The notes: generated by a model not told the origin, from the sequence alone. 44,953 nucleotides of DNA from Opitutaceae bacterium (GCA_014879845.1 JACSRI010000108.1:1-44953), one strand, 5' to 3'. Positions 1 to 9,220 are shown, numbered from the stretch's first letter. Made by a program: numbers and translations.

Positions 1-1089
1 CCGATCACCGCGCCCGGATACACCTACGTGCCGGCAGACAAGCGTGCTGCCACGCCGACTCCAATACCCGGCAGCGCCACCACCGCGCCATCACCCGACC
101 CCGCGATCCGCGCTCCGGCGCCGCCCGCTGCGCCCCTCGTGCCGCTGACCTACGCCGACCTGATCCGCCGCCCCGAACTCTGGCCGGCGCAGTGCACGGT
201 GAAGGCGATGATGCAGTTTCAGGGCGGCACCACCGTGAAGGCCGGCCAGACGGTGAAGGTCGACGGGCTCACCGCCCAGGAGGTCGAGCTCAGCACGCTC
301 GACAACAAGATCCAGTTCGCCGCCGCGCCCGACGAGACCGACGTGCTCGCTGTCGCCAACACAGAGTACGCCGCGCTCAGCCCCGCGCAGCGCGAGCTCA
401 CCTACGCCACGATCGCGCGCCGCAAGGAGCTGTGGCCCTACCGCCTGACGATCGGCCAGACCCTCGACCTCGGCCGCGGCCAGACGGTGAATCCCGGCGA
501 CACCGCGATCCTCGTGAAGTTCGATCGCGGCAACCCCTTCGTGATCGCGGAGAAATTCCGCACGAGCTTCACCATCTCGCCGCAGGCCACCGACCTGATG
601 ACGCAGGCACGGCGCTTCGTCGAGGCCGGCGACGCCGCACCCTCGCGCGTCGGCACCGAGCTCGACGGCAAACTCATCAGCTCCGTCACCGGCCAACCCA
701 CATCGATCGACGCGGCGTCGCCGCCGCGCTACTACGTGTTCTACCGCGGCTCGAGCACGTGCTCGATCACGCGGGGCTTCACGCCCTCGCTCGTCAAGTT
801 CTACAACGAGCAGCATCCGAAGCACCCGGTGTTCGAGATCATCTACATCATGACCGAGGCGCCCGCGGACACGGGCAGGTTCGCCCGCGAGGCCGGATTC
901 GCCTGGCTCGCCGTCGACTACGAGACGACCGGCCGCATGCCCGTGATGGGCGAGCCGTTCGGCTCGCTCCTGCCGCAGCTCGTGGTGATGGACCGCGCCG
1001 GCAACGTCCTCGCCAACGGTGTCCAGGGCACCGTGCCCGCCGCGCTGCAAACGCTGGACGCGCTCCTGAATCAACCCGCCGTGCGCTAG
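1..1089 (+). CDS. Partial secreted thioredoxin-fold protein with degenerate active site
   Basis: The reading frame is open to the left edge, so the start lies outside the window; the GTG at 28 is only the first start-like codon inside it. A Pro/Ala-rich linker is followed by a domain of about 190 residues and a thioredoxin-like C-terminal domain. The whole visible part aligns with the C-terminal third of the next gene (shared pieces include RPELWPAQCTV against RREARPATCTV, ETDVLAVAN against ETDILAVAN, and a late PQLVV motif). In that neighbour the redox motif is WCGPC; here the same place (about 750-770) reads STCSIT, so one cysteine remains and the second is replaced by threonine. A two-cysteine thiol-disulfide exchange is therefore unlikely, and a binding or structural role is more plausible. 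By analogy with the neighbour, the missing N-terminus probably holds a signal peptide and a propeller. Function unknown. Confidence 0.8.
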   Translation, partial: PITAPGYTYVPADKRAATPTPIPGSATTAPSPDPAIRAPAPPAAPLVPLTYADLIRRPELWPAQCTVKAMMQFQGGTTVKAGQTVKVDGLTAQEVELSTLDNKIQFAAAPDETDVLAVANTEYAALSPAQRELTYATIARRKELWPYRLTIGQTLDLGRGQTVNPGDTAILVKFDRGNPFVIAEKFRTSFTISPQATDLMTQARRFVEAGDAAPSRVGTELDGKLISSVTGQPTSIDAASPPRYYVFYRGSSTCSITRGFTPSLVKFYNEQHPKHPVFEIIYIMTEAPADTGRFAREAGFAWLAVDYETTGRMPVMGEPFGSLLPQLVVMDRAGNVLANGVQGTVPAALQTLDALLNQPAVR

Positions 1090-1215
1090 TCGCGATGAGT
1101 CCCACCCGACCTTCGCACGCGACTACCGCTCCGCTCTCCTAGTCGATCGAAACGCACGGACCATCCGGCCGACCTCCCTCGTCCTCTCACCCTTCTCCGA
1201 TCCGCCCAATCCACC

Positions 1216-4155
1216 ATGAATCGCTCCCGTTCGCCTCGCCTCCGCACCCCCGTGCTTGCCCTCGCGGCCGCCCTTGTGGCGCTGCCGTTCGCCCCGCTGT
1301 CCATCTTCGCCGCGCCCAAGGTCGAGTCGACCGTTGCCGGTCCACTCGGCGAGGTCGGCCACTACGTCATCTCCGAGCGCGGTGCCCACATCGCCTGGGC
1401 CGGCGCGAAGGCCAACGGCAAGTCTTCCGTCATCGTCGACGGCATCGAGGGACCGGAGTTTGACGCCCTGCTCCGCCCGACGGGCGAGCCGGTCGTCGAC
1501 ACGAAGAAGACGATCATCGGCCCCGCCTACCAGTCCACGACCGGACAATGGAACGAAGGCCCCGTGCTTATGAGCGTCGACGGCGAACACCATGCCTACC
1601 TCGCGCGCCAGGGCGCCGACATCGTCGTGATCCACGACGGCAAGGAGGTCGGCCGCGCGCCGGCCGACCGCTACTATTTCCAGAGCAATCCCCTCCGCAT
1701 CACCCCGAACGGCCGGCAGGTCTGCTGGACCGAGGTCGATCCATCGCAGACCGAGCTGCGTACCCGAGTCGTGGTGACCGGCAAGCCCGGCCCGTGGACG
1801 GCCGGCGTCGGGTCCAGCAGCGTCGTGTTCAGCGCCGACGAGTCGCGCCACGCCTACCGCTACACGACCACGGACAAGAAACACGCGCTCGCCGTCGACG
1901 GCAAGGACGCGGGTTACCTCGGCAACAACCCGACCTTCACCGCGGACGGCAAGCTGCTCATCACTTCGACGATGGAAGGCAAGGACGCCGTCATCCTCGT
2001 CAACGGCAAGGCCGTGGCCAAGGGCGCCCGCGCCGGCCGCATCGTCGCCGCCTCCAGCGGCGGCCGCTGGGCGGCGCTCCTCTACCGCAAGGACGCCCAG
2101 TACAACGACGTCTCCGTGCTCATCGTCGACGGCAAGGAGGTGCCCGACGGCGCGGAGACAGTGAACATCTGGTTCAGCCCCGATGGCAAACGCTACGCCG
2201 CCGCCAGTCACCATCACTTCAACCGCGGGCCGGATTACATGGTCGTCGATGGCAAACGCGGCACCGAGTTCCCGAACGTGACCCATGAGACCGCGCCATT
2301 CTGGTCGCCGGACTCCTCGACGCTGATCTACACGGCCAAGTCCGCGACTGGCCCGGAAATCGTCGCCGTGGCGGGCGGCCAGGAGACCGTGATCCCCGGC
2401 CGGCTCCAGGACGAGAGCCTCACCTTCTCCGCGCGCGGCGGGCACTACGCGCTCAGCACAGTCGATCCGCGACAGCAAAACCGCGTCGCCCACATCGTCG
2501 ACGGCAAGGAAGTGGCCACGGGACCATCCGTGAAGTCCGGCTCGTTTGTCTTCAGCGCGGACGGCGCGCGCCATGGCTACCTGTTGAACCAGCAGGGTAC
2601 GACCGCGTCGCTCGCGCTCGATGGCACGGTCGTGCCGGACTTCACCTCGGGATTTCTTGGCACCTGGTCGGGCGGAACGCGCGGCCCGTGGTTCAGCCTC
2701 AGCCCCAACGGCAAGAGCGTGGCCGCCTACGCACGCGACGCGGCCAACACGGTCGTCGGTCTGTGGCTCGACGGCAAGGTGGTGCACCCAACCAAGGGCA
2801 CGATCATGTATCCCACATTCACGCCTGACGGCAAACACCTCGCCTGGGCGGCGGATGGGCCGACGGGCACCGTCGTCTACGTCGACGGCGTGCCCGCTCT
2901 CCAGAACCAGGCGACCTTCCTGGGCCCCCGGCCCGACCGCTGGTCCATGGACCAGGACGGTGTTATCACTTTCCTCGGTGCCGAGGGCGAGGTCGCCAAA
3001 CGCTATCGCATCACACCGGCGGCCGACACGAGCCTGACCACGCTGCTGGCGAACGGCACCCAGACGCCGGCTGCGCCCACACCTGCCGCCACCCTGGCCG
3101 CGGCGCCTCCTCCCGCTCCGCCGCCGGCGCTCCGTCACGCTGCGGCCACTACACCCGCGCCCGCGGCTGCGGCCGTCCGTGCGACTCCCGCCGCGTCACC
3201 CGGCACGCCCACCCCACCGCCGGCTCCGTTGACCTGGAACGATCTCGTGCGCCGACGCGAAGCGCGGCCGGCCACCTGCACGGTGAACAAGGATTTTCGC
3301 TTCCAAAGCGGAGCCGTGGTCAAGGCCGGCACGCTCGTCAACGTCATCGAAGCCAGCGGCTCACAGCTCACGCTCGGCACGCTCGACGGCCAGATCAACT
3401 TCGGCGCGCGCCCGGAGGAGACCGACATCCTTGCCGTGGCCAACGCAGCCTGGGCCCAGCTCACGCCCGCGCAGCGCGACCTCACCTATCAGGCGCTCAA
3501 TCAGCGCATGGATCTCTGGCCGTACCACATCAAGCTCCTCGCCGCCTACACCTTTCAGAGCGGCCAGACGAAGTCCGGCGACTCCGCGCTCTTCCTCGGT
3601 TTCGAGGGCAGCCAGCCGCTCGTCATGCACGAGGCGACGAAGACCCTCTTCAACGTCGAGACGGTCGAGACCGACATCATGGCCCAGGCGCGCGCCACCC
3701 TTGTCTCCGAGGCCGGCACACCCGGCCGGCTCATGGAGGAGTTGGCCGGCAAACTCGTCAGTCCGCTCACCAACGAGTCCGTGGCGCTCGATCTGAATTC
3801 ACGACCCAAATACGTTGTGATGTATCGCGGCGCCGGATGGTGCGGGCCGTGCCAGGTGTTCTCGCCGCAGCTCGTGACGCTGCTCGACGACAAGGCGCCC
3901 GCCGCCAGCGACGTCGCGCTCATCTACATCTCCTCCGACCGGACCCCGGCCGAGGCCAAGGCCTACGTGACGAAGATCGGCATCGACTGGCCCACACTCT
4001 ACTACTCGCGCAACGACCAGCTACCGGCCTTCAACAAGTTCTTCGGCGACTCGATCCCGCAGCTCGTCGTGGCCGACCGCCACGGCAAGGTGCTGATCGA
4101 CAGTGCCCGCGTCGGCCAGGCGCAGGCGCTGCAGCAGCTCAGGAAGCTGCTATGA
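1216..4155 (+). CDS. Secreted beta-propeller protein with C-terminal thioredoxin-like domain
   Basis: 979 residues. A signal peptide occupies residues 1 to about 35 (Arg-rich start, hydrophobic run, cleavage near IFAAP). Residues about 40-610 form a repeat region in which each unit ends with a phrase such as VDGKE or VDGKDA and contains FSADG/FSPDGK, which is the look of a TolB/WD40-like propeller. A Pro/Ala linker follows (about 620-670). Then comes a domain shared with the upstream paralogue, and a thioredoxin-like domain with the motif WCGPC at C876/C879, IYISSD and the late cis-Pro segment IPQLVV, resembling nucleoredoxin/TlpA-type oxidoreductases. A role as an extracytoplasmic thiol-disulfide oxidoreductase fused to a binding propeller is an inference. 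ATG 1216 is chosen because the signal peptide begins there; no clear ribosome binding site is seen. The spacer to the upstream paralogue is 126 bp, which fits a tandem duplication. Confidence 0.85.
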   Translation: MNRSRSPRLRTPVLALAAALVALPFAPLSIFAAPKVESTVAGPLGEVGHYVISERGAHIAWAGAKANGKSSVIVDGIEGPEFDALLRPTGEPVVDTKKTIIGPAYQSTTGQWNEGPVLMSVDGEHHAYLARQGADIVVIHDGKEVGRAPADRYYFQSNPLRITPNGRQVCWTEVDPSQTELRTRVVVTGKPGPWTAGVGSSSVVFSADESRHAYRYTTTDKKHALAVDGKDAGYLGNNPTFTADGKLLITSTMEGKDAVILVNGKAVAKGARAGRIVAASSGGRWAALLYRKDAQYNDVSVLIVDGKEVPDGAETVNIWFSPDGKRYAAASHHHFNRGPDYMVVDGKRGTEFPNVTHETAPFWSPDSSTLIYTAKSATGPEIVAVAGGQETVIPGRLQDESLTFSARGGHYALSTVDPRQQNRVAHIVDGKEVATGPSVKSGSFVFSADGARHGYLLNQQGTTASLALDGTVVPDFTSGFLGTWSGGTRGPWFSLSPNGKSVAAYARDAANTVVGLWLDGKVVHPTKGTIMYPTFTPDGKHLAWAADGPTGTVVYVDGVPALQNQATFLGPRPDRWSMDQDGVITFLGAEGEVAKRYRITPAADTSLTTLLANGTQTPAAPTPAATLAAAPPPAPPPALRHAAATTPAPAAAAVRATPAASPGTPTPPPAPLTWNDLVRRREARPATCTVNKDFRFQSGAVVKAGTLVNVIEASGSQLTLGTLDGQINFGARPEETDILAVANAAWAQLTPAQRDLTYQALNQRMDLWPYHIKLLAAYTFQSGQTKSGDSALFLGFEGSQPLVMHEATKTLFNVETVETDIMAQARATLVSEAGTPGRLMEELAGKLVSPLTNESVALDLNSRPKYVVMYRGAGWCGPCQVFSPQLVTLLDDKAPAASDVALIYISSDRTPAEAKAYVTKIGIDWPTLYYSRNDQLPAFNKFFGDSIPQLVVADRHGKVLIDSARVGQAQALQQLRKLL

Positions 4156-4177
4156 TCCCAGAAAAGGCCTTCGGAGG

Positions 4178-4338
4178 TAACACAGAGGTCACGGAGATTT
4201 CAGCGGAGCTTCACAGAGTGAACTTCCGGAAGGATGCAGGCTCCGCATGCCCGTTCACCTTCTCGGTGTGACTTAGATTCGCAAGAAAGTGACGCGATGC
4301 TCTGTGGACTCTGTGTTCACCCAGTGCCCTCTGTGACT
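4178..4338. repeat. Intergenic repeat, CACAGAG family, copy 1
   Basis: The left arm contains ACACAGAGGTCACGGAG and CACAGAGTG; the right arm contains CTCTGTGGACTCTGTG and CCCTCTGTGACT, which is the reverse complement theme. A similar element lies at 32688-32785. It sits in the spacer between two convergent genes, where a folded transcript could end transcription, but no T-tract is present. Confidence 0.6.
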
Positions 4339-4405
4339 CCACTGCTCCGGTCAGGCTGATCCGCCATGCACTCAGCCCCCGCGGGGAGACGCCAACCGTC
4401 CGCCG

Positions 4406-5728
4406 TCACGCGCCCGAGATCACCACGCCGTCGAAGACCAGGCTCGGCGTGCGCCACGACCCGTAGGGCCACGGATCGTTCCCCACCTCGACGAGACGAT
4501 TCCAGAACTCGAGGTGATTGCCCGCGATGTTCATCTCGGCGATGTTCTGCACGACCTCGCCCTTGTCGAAGAGCGCTCCCGTGATGCCGATGGAGAAGTC
4601 GCCGGTGGTGGAGTTGGAATTGCCGCCGATGAAGCCGTTGACCACGACGCCCCGTCCGAGGTCGCGCATGATCTCGGCCACGCTGCGCGTGCCGGGCGCG
4701 ACGATGAGGTTGGACGCGCCGCCGGTCGTCGGCTCGACGCCGAGCTTCCGGCTGTAGTACCAGTCGATGAAGAACTCGCGCAGCACGCCGGCCTCGACCA
4801 TGACGCGGCGCTTGGCCGCCAGCCCCTCGCCGTCGAAGAGCCGGCTGCCGAGGCCGCCGACGAGCAGCGGGTCGTCGATGAGCGTGAGCTTGTCGCTCGC
4901 GAAACGCGCGCCGCGCTTGTCGGCGAGGAACGATTGCTTCTGCTGGATGTTGCGCCCGTTGAACGCGGCCATCAGCCCGCCGAGCGCGCGCGCCGCCTGC
5001 CAGTTCTCGATGATGATGGGCAGCGTCTCGGTCTTGATCTTCTTCGCGCGGGTCAGGCGCAGCGTCTCGTCCGCCGCGCGCGTACCGATCTCCTCGGGGC
5101 GCGGGATGCCGCCGCGCTGGTGGCTGGAGGCATACCAGTAGCCGTTGGCCCGCCGCTCGCCCTCGTCATGGACGGTGAGTTCGGCGGAGAGGTTGAAAAC
5201 CGTTCCCTCGTTCGCGCCCTCGAAGCCGTTGCTCGCGAGCGTGACGGTCTCGTAGCGTTCATCGCTGACCGAAGCCGTGGCGGAGATCACCGTGTCCCCG
5301 CCGCGCGCGAGGCAGGCCTCCTCGGCCGCACGCACGGCGGCATGCCGGTCGTCGGGCGTGAGCGCGGCGTAGGCCGGATCGGCCTGCGCGAGGTCGAGCG
5401 TGGCGCGGCCCGCGTAGAATTTTGGATCGGGCAGCGTGCGCAGCGGGTCCTCGGCGAGCAGGCGCGTCATCGCCACGGCCTGATTCACGAAGGTCGCGAG
5501 GACCTCGGGCCGCAGGTCGGAGGTGTGCTGCGTGGAGAAGCGGTCGTCGACGAAGAGCGCGAGGTTCAGGTCGAGGGTCGAGGCCTCCTTGATCGTCTCC
5601 GGTTTGTGGGCACGGTAGCTGATCTCGACCGAGCGGTCGCGGCTCACGTGCGCGCGGCAGGCGGAGGCGCCGGCGGCTTTGGCGAGGTCGAGGGCGCGGG
5701 AGGCGAGGTCATGCATCGGGGAAGTCAT
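4406..5728 (-). CDS. tldE: TldE/PmbA family protein, partner of TldD
   Basis: 440 residues, the usual length for TldE/PmbA. Family landmarks include GLGSRLFDGEGLAAKRR, GASNLIVAPGT, a Gly-rich segment (VVNGFIGGNSNSTTGDFS) and a C-terminal NIAGNHLEFWNRLVEVGND. TldE is the catalytically inactive half of the TldD-TldE heterodimeric metalloprotease, which degrades unstructured peptides and in some bacteria matures modified peptides. The gene follows tldD on the same strand after 19 bp, so the two are almost surely one transcript. ATG 5728 is used; an in-frame ATG at 5716 is possible, and neither has a strong Shine-Dalgarno sequence. Unlike its partner it shows no export signal. Confidence 0.92.
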   Translation of the reverse strand: MTSPMHDLASRALDLAKAAGASACRAHVSRDRSVEISYRAHKPETIKEASTLDLNLALFVDDRFSTQHTSDLRPEVLATFVNQAVAMTRLLAEDPLRTLPDPKFYAGRATLDLAQADPAYAALTPDDRHAAVRAAEEACLARGGDTVISATASVSDERYETVTLASNGFEGANEGTVFNLSAELTVHDEGERRANGYWYASSHQRGGIPRPEEIGTRAADETLRLTRAKKIKTETLPIIIENWQAARALGGLMAAFNGRNIQQKQSFLADKRGARFASDKLTLIDDPLLVGGLGSRLFDGEGLAAKRRVMVEAGVLREFFIDWYYSRKLGVEPTTGGASNLIVAPGTRSVAEIMRDLGRGVVVNGFIGGNSNSTTGDFSIGITGALFDKGEVVQNIAEMNIAGNHLEFWNRLVEVGNDPWPYGSWRTPSLVFDGVVISGA

Positions 5729-5747
5729 GAGGAAATTTCCAGGAGGT

Positions 5748-7286
5748 TCAGGCCTTCGAGCCGCCCACGGTGAGCGACTGCACGAGGATGGTGGGCTGTC
5801 CGAAAGAGACGGGCACGGCCTGCCCGCCCTTGCCGCACGCCCCGGGTCCGCCGGGATGGAGAACGAAGTCGTTGGCGACCATCGATACGTTCGTGAGCAT
5901 CCTCGGGCCGTTGCCCATGATGTTCACATCCTTGATCGGCGCGGTGAGCTTGCCGTCCTCGATGAGACGACCCGTGGTGACGAAGAAGGCGAAGTCGCCC
6001 TCGCCGATCTTCACCTGGCCGTTGCCCACGGCCTCGACGTAGATGCCGCGCTTGACGCTGCGGATCACCTCGTCGGGCGTGGACGGACCGCCGAGCATGT
6101 AGGTGTTGCGCATGCGCGGCTGCACGACGTGCTGGTAGCTCTCGCGGCGGCCGTTGCCGGTCGGCGCGACGCCGTAGTGGCGCGCGGAGATGCGGTCGTG
6201 CAGGTAGCCGATGAGGATGCCACGCTCGACCAGCACGGTACGCTGGCCGGGCACGCCCTCGTCGTCGACGTTGAGCGAGCCGCCGACGTGGGGATTGGTC
6301 CCGTCGTCGACGATCGTCACAGTCTCGTCGGCCACCGTCTTGCCGATCATGGTGCTGTAGGTGGACTCGTTCTTGCGGTTGAAGTCCGCCTCCATGCCGT
6401 GGCCGATCGCCTCGTGCAGGAGCACGCCGGTGACGCCGTTGCCGAGCACGACCGGCATCTCGCCGGCGGGCGGCTTGACGGCATCGAAGAGTGTGACGGC
6501 GCGGTCGACGGAGACCGACGCGATCTCGTCGAGCACCGCGGGCGTGTAGGCGGCGAACTCGCGCCGGCCCCCGTAGCTCCAGTTGGCGCGCTCGCGCCGT
6601 CCGTCCTTCTCGGCCGTCGCCGTCGCCATCAGGTAGGTACGCGGCTGGAGATCTTCCGTGCGCGCGCCATCACTCGTCACCACGAGGATGCGGCGCTCCT
6701 GGTCGTGCCACGTCGCGCTGACCTTGGCGACGAGCGGCGAACGCGCGAAGCAGCGGTTGTTGAGATCCTGCACGAGCGCGACCTTGCTCGCGAGCGGCGT
6801 GGTCGAGAGCGGCTGATCGAGCAGGTAGAACGAGCCGAGCGGCGGCGCGCTGAATGCGCCGGCGACCTTGCCCGCGCCGGCATCCGCAATGGAGGCGGCG
6901 ATCGAGGCGGCGCCGAGCATGGCGTCGAGCGTGAGTTCCTGCGTGAAGCCGTAGCCGACCTGGTCACCCTTGACCGTGCGGATGCCCACGCCGAGGGCGA
7001 CGTCGCCGCTCGCGCGGTTGACCTTGCCGTCCTCGAGCGAGACCCAGGTGCTGAGCGTGTGCTCGAAAAAGAGTTCGGCGAAATCGCCGCCGCGGGCCAG
7101 CGCGCGGGCCAGGACCTTGCGGCAGAGTTCGTCGCCGATGCCGAACTCGCGGGCGAAATAACCGCCCGCCTCGCCCCCGGCCGCCGGCGCGGCCAGGGCC
7201 CGCGCGCCGAGCCACGAACCTGCGGCGATGACCGCGGCACCTTTGGCCGTGGCCGACACGAATGAACGACGGGTGATGTGCGTCAT
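5748..7286 (-). CDS. tldD: TldD metalloprotease with twin-arginine-like signal
   Basis: 512 residues from the ATG at 7286, chosen because GAGGAGGT lies 6 bases upstream; a longer frame to 7388 would add 34 residues without homology character. The zinc motif HEAIGH is at H291-H295 (HExxxH of the TldD family), followed by GMEADFNRK. Other landmarks are VDDEGVPGQRTVLVERGILIGYL (read in pieces) and the C-terminal GPGACGKGGQAVPVSFGQP. The N-terminus reads THITRRSFVSATAKGAA, then a hydrophobic stretch ending in ALAAP, i.e. a twin-arginine (Tat) type signal. The catalytic subunit is thus probably exported to the periplasm, unlike the cytoplasmic TldD of enterobacteria (known family; location inferred). 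First gene of a two-gene operon with tldE. Confidence 0.93.
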   Translation of the reverse strand: MTHITRRSFVSATAKGAAVIAAGSWLGARALAAPAAGGEAGGYFAREFGIGDELCRKVLARALARGGDFAELFFEHTLSTWVSLEDGKVNRASGDVALGVGIRTVKGDQVGYGFTQELTLDAMLGAASIAASIADAGAGKVAGAFSAPPLGSFYLLDQPLSTTPLASKVALVQDLNNRCFARSPLVAKVSATWHDQERRILVVTSDGARTEDLQPRTYLMATATAEKDGRRERANWSYGGRREFAAYTPAVLDEIASVSVDRAVTLFDAVKPPAGEMPVVLGNGVTGVLLHEAIGHGMEADFNRKNESTYSTMIGKTVADETVTIVDDGTNPHVGGSLNVDDEGVPGQRTVLVERGILIGYLHDRISARHYGVAPTGNGRRESYQHVVQPRMRNTYMLGGPSTPDEVIRSVKRGIYVEAVGNGQVKIGEGDFAFFVTTGRLIEDGKLTAPIKDVNIMGNGPRMLTNVSMVANDFVLHPGGPGACGKGGQAVPVSFGQPTILVQSLTVGGSKA

Positions 7287-7470
7287 GGGGTGACCTCCTC
7301 CACTCGGCCGCATCCGCGACCGATGCCCGCGACCATGCCGCGCCTGCCCACCCCGCTCAACGACGCTCCCGACGGACGCCGCGACCATTAGGCCGCGCGC
7401 TCGGCCTCAGTAGAGAATTTTGCCGACCGCGCGTGACTCCGGCGCGAGTCTGAGTTTCCTCCCGGACACA

Positions 7471-8223
7471 ATGCCCGGCCGGACCTTTGCCATCGGCGAC
7501 ATCCACGGAGAACTGGGCCACCTCGGCGCGGTGCTCGCCCGCCTGCCTGCACTCGAGCGAAGCGACACGCTGGTCTTCCTCGGCGACTACGTGGACCGCG
7601 GGCCCGACTCGCGCGACGTCATCGAGTTCCTGCGGGAGCTGCCCGCGCACACGCCGGCGCGTGTGGTCTGCCTGCGCGGCAATCACGAGGACGCCTGGCT
7701 GCGCGTGATCGAGCACGGCTGGGACGAGTTTGTCCTGCCGCCGGCCAACGGCTGCCGCGCGACCGTGCACTCCTTCCTCGAAGATGCGCCGCCGATCGAC
7801 GGACGCGATCCGCACACCGCCGAGATGCTCGCGCTCACCACTGGTGCGTTCTTCCCACCCGAGGTCGTGGCGTGGATGCAGACGCTCCCGTTCTGGTACG
7901 AGGACGAGCATGGCATCTATGTGCACGCCGGCCTGCCGGCGGTCGACGGGCGCTTCGCGCATCCCGCGGAGGTGGAGAATCCCCTCGCGCTCATCTGGAC
8001 GCGCAAGGAGGCCTTCATCCGCGGCTACGAGGGCAAGCACGTGATCTTCGGGCACACGCCGACGCGTTTTCTCCCGCAGGAGCTTTCCGCTTTCACGCCC
8101 GACGACCCGACCGACCTCTGGTCCGGCCCGCACGCCACCGGCATCGACACCGGCTGCGGGGCGGGCGGATTCCTCACGGCGCTGGAGTTGCCTGCGATGA
8201 CTGTCTATGAATCGCGCGCGTAG
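7471..8223 (+). CDS. PPP-type metallophosphoesterase (serine/threonine phosphatase or Ap4A hydrolase-like)
   Basis: 250 residues from ATG 7471. The three signature motifs of the PPP phosphatase family are present near the N-terminus: GDIHGE, GDYVDRGPDSRDV and GNHED, followed by metal-binding histidines in YVHAG and FGHTPT. Bacterial members are protein phosphatases or bis(5'-nucleosyl)-tetraphosphatases, and the sequence alone does not decide which. The frame continues upstream to a TTG at 7420, but ATG 7471 places the first motif at residue 8, as is typical. It is divergent from tldD with a 184 bp spacer that holds the promoters of both. Confidence 0.88.
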   Translation: MPGRTFAIGDIHGELGHLGAVLARLPALERSDTLVFLGDYVDRGPDSRDVIEFLRELPAHTPARVVCLRGNHEDAWLRVIEHGWDEFVLPPANGCRATVHSFLEDAPPIDGRDPHTAEMLALTTGAFFPPEVVAWMQTLPFWYEDEHGIYVHAGLPAVDGRFAHPAEVENPLALIWTRKEAFIRGYEGKHVIFGHTPTRFLPQELSAFTPDDPTDLWSGPHATGIDTGCGAGGFLTALELPAMTVYESRA

Positions 8224-8248
8224 CGGACGCGCCGACGCGGAGCGCGGG

Positions 8249-9220
8249 TCAGGGCGTCTCCATCCGGGCTGCTTCGGCCTTGAGCGCCACATTGACCTCG
8301 CGTGCGTGCTTTCGCGCGGCGGCCTGGCGCGCGATCCGTTCGATCACCTCCATCTGGGAGTCCGCGAGCACGTCCTTCAAGGCGTCCTTCGCCCCTACCC
8401 AGTCGACATCCTCCGCGGCGACCGTCCTGGGACCGCCCCCGTAGGCGATAGCCAGGAGCCAGTCGCCCGAGGCACCGACCTTGGCGCCGGAGTGTTCCAT
8501 CAAGACCTCCTTCAGCGCGGCTGCGCTCGCCGCGGTCAGGGGCGCCCCGATCGCAGCGACCCGTGCGTTGACTGTCTCGGCGAGGCTCTGCGCTGAGACC
8601 TCCTGCTCATGCTTGACGTAGCGACGATAGCCCGCGTCGCCGAGGAGCGCCCTGAGATCGTCCTCCGAGGCGCGGACCGCTTCCCCATAAAGCGCCTGAA
8701 ACCCCGGGTCACCTCGCGCGAGGCCCTGCGCCTCGGCCGTGGCCACGAGATCCGAGATCGCCCAGAATCGTTTGGAAAGAACCGCTTCAAACCGCGCGAC
8801 CTGCTGGGGAGAGAGGGCCAACTCCTGGAAGAGCCCTGCATAGTGAAGCGGCAGGGCGGCCTTCATCTGCTCGAAATAGGCCTCTTGCATCGCCGGCGCC
8901 GTCGCGACGCGGCTCTCGATCCGAGCGACGCGCTTCGCACGATTCGCTTCCCACCACGCTATCATCCGCATCTGCTCGGCGTGCGTGGATGGGGCGTCGG
9001 GCGCCGCGGCAGCGGAAGATTGAGCCGCCGACTCCGGACGCGTGCTTCGTTCCGTCGCCTCCAGCAAACGCACGCGCGAGGCGAGGTGACGATTCTCTTC
9101 GCCAAGCTGTGCTCCCATGTGCTCGTGCGCCACGAGCGCGCGATACGTCACGATGTTCACAATCACGGACATCACGACGAGACCGCCCAGCACGGCGGTC
9201 ACAGCCTTGGGGTCTTTCAT
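8249..9220 (-). CDS. Membrane-anchored coiled-coil protein of unknown function
   Basis: 323 residues. After MKDPKAV comes one hydrophobic segment (about residues 8-28, VLGGLVVMSVIVNIVTY), then a short heptad-like region with leucines (about 35-55), an Ala/Ser-rich linker and a long, charged, mostly helical body. The segment LALSPQQVARFEAVL faintly resembles the LTxxQ phrase of Spy/CpxP-like periplasmic proteins, but this is too little to assign a family. Likely topology: N-terminal anchor with the rest in the periplasm. The start is supported by GGGAGGT 5 bases upstream of ATG 9220. The alpha/beta hydrolase gene lies 93 bp upstream on the same strand, so they may be cotranscribed. I do not recognise the gene. 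Confidence 0.75.
   Translation of the reverse strand: MKDPKAVTAVLGGLVVMSVIVNIVTYRALVAHEHMGAQLGEENRHLASRVRLLEATERSTRPESAAQSSAAAAPDAPSTHAEQMRMIAWWEANRAKRVARIESRVATAPAMQEAYFEQMKAALPLHYAGLFQELALSPQQVARFEAVLSKRFWAISDLVATAEAQGLARGDPGFQALYGEAVRASEDDLRALLGDAGYRRYVKHEQEVSAQSLAETVNARVAAIGAPLTAASAAALKEVLMEHSGAKVGASGDWLLAIAYGGGPRTVAAEDVDWVGAKDALKDVLADSQMEVIERIARQAAARKHAREVNVALKAEAARMETP

Noticed and set aside
1123-3138. A 671-codon open frame antisense to the propeller protein
   Set aside because: Low-complexity Arg/Gly/Val-rich translation with no motif; the plus strand has a signal peptide, repeats and a WCGPC site.
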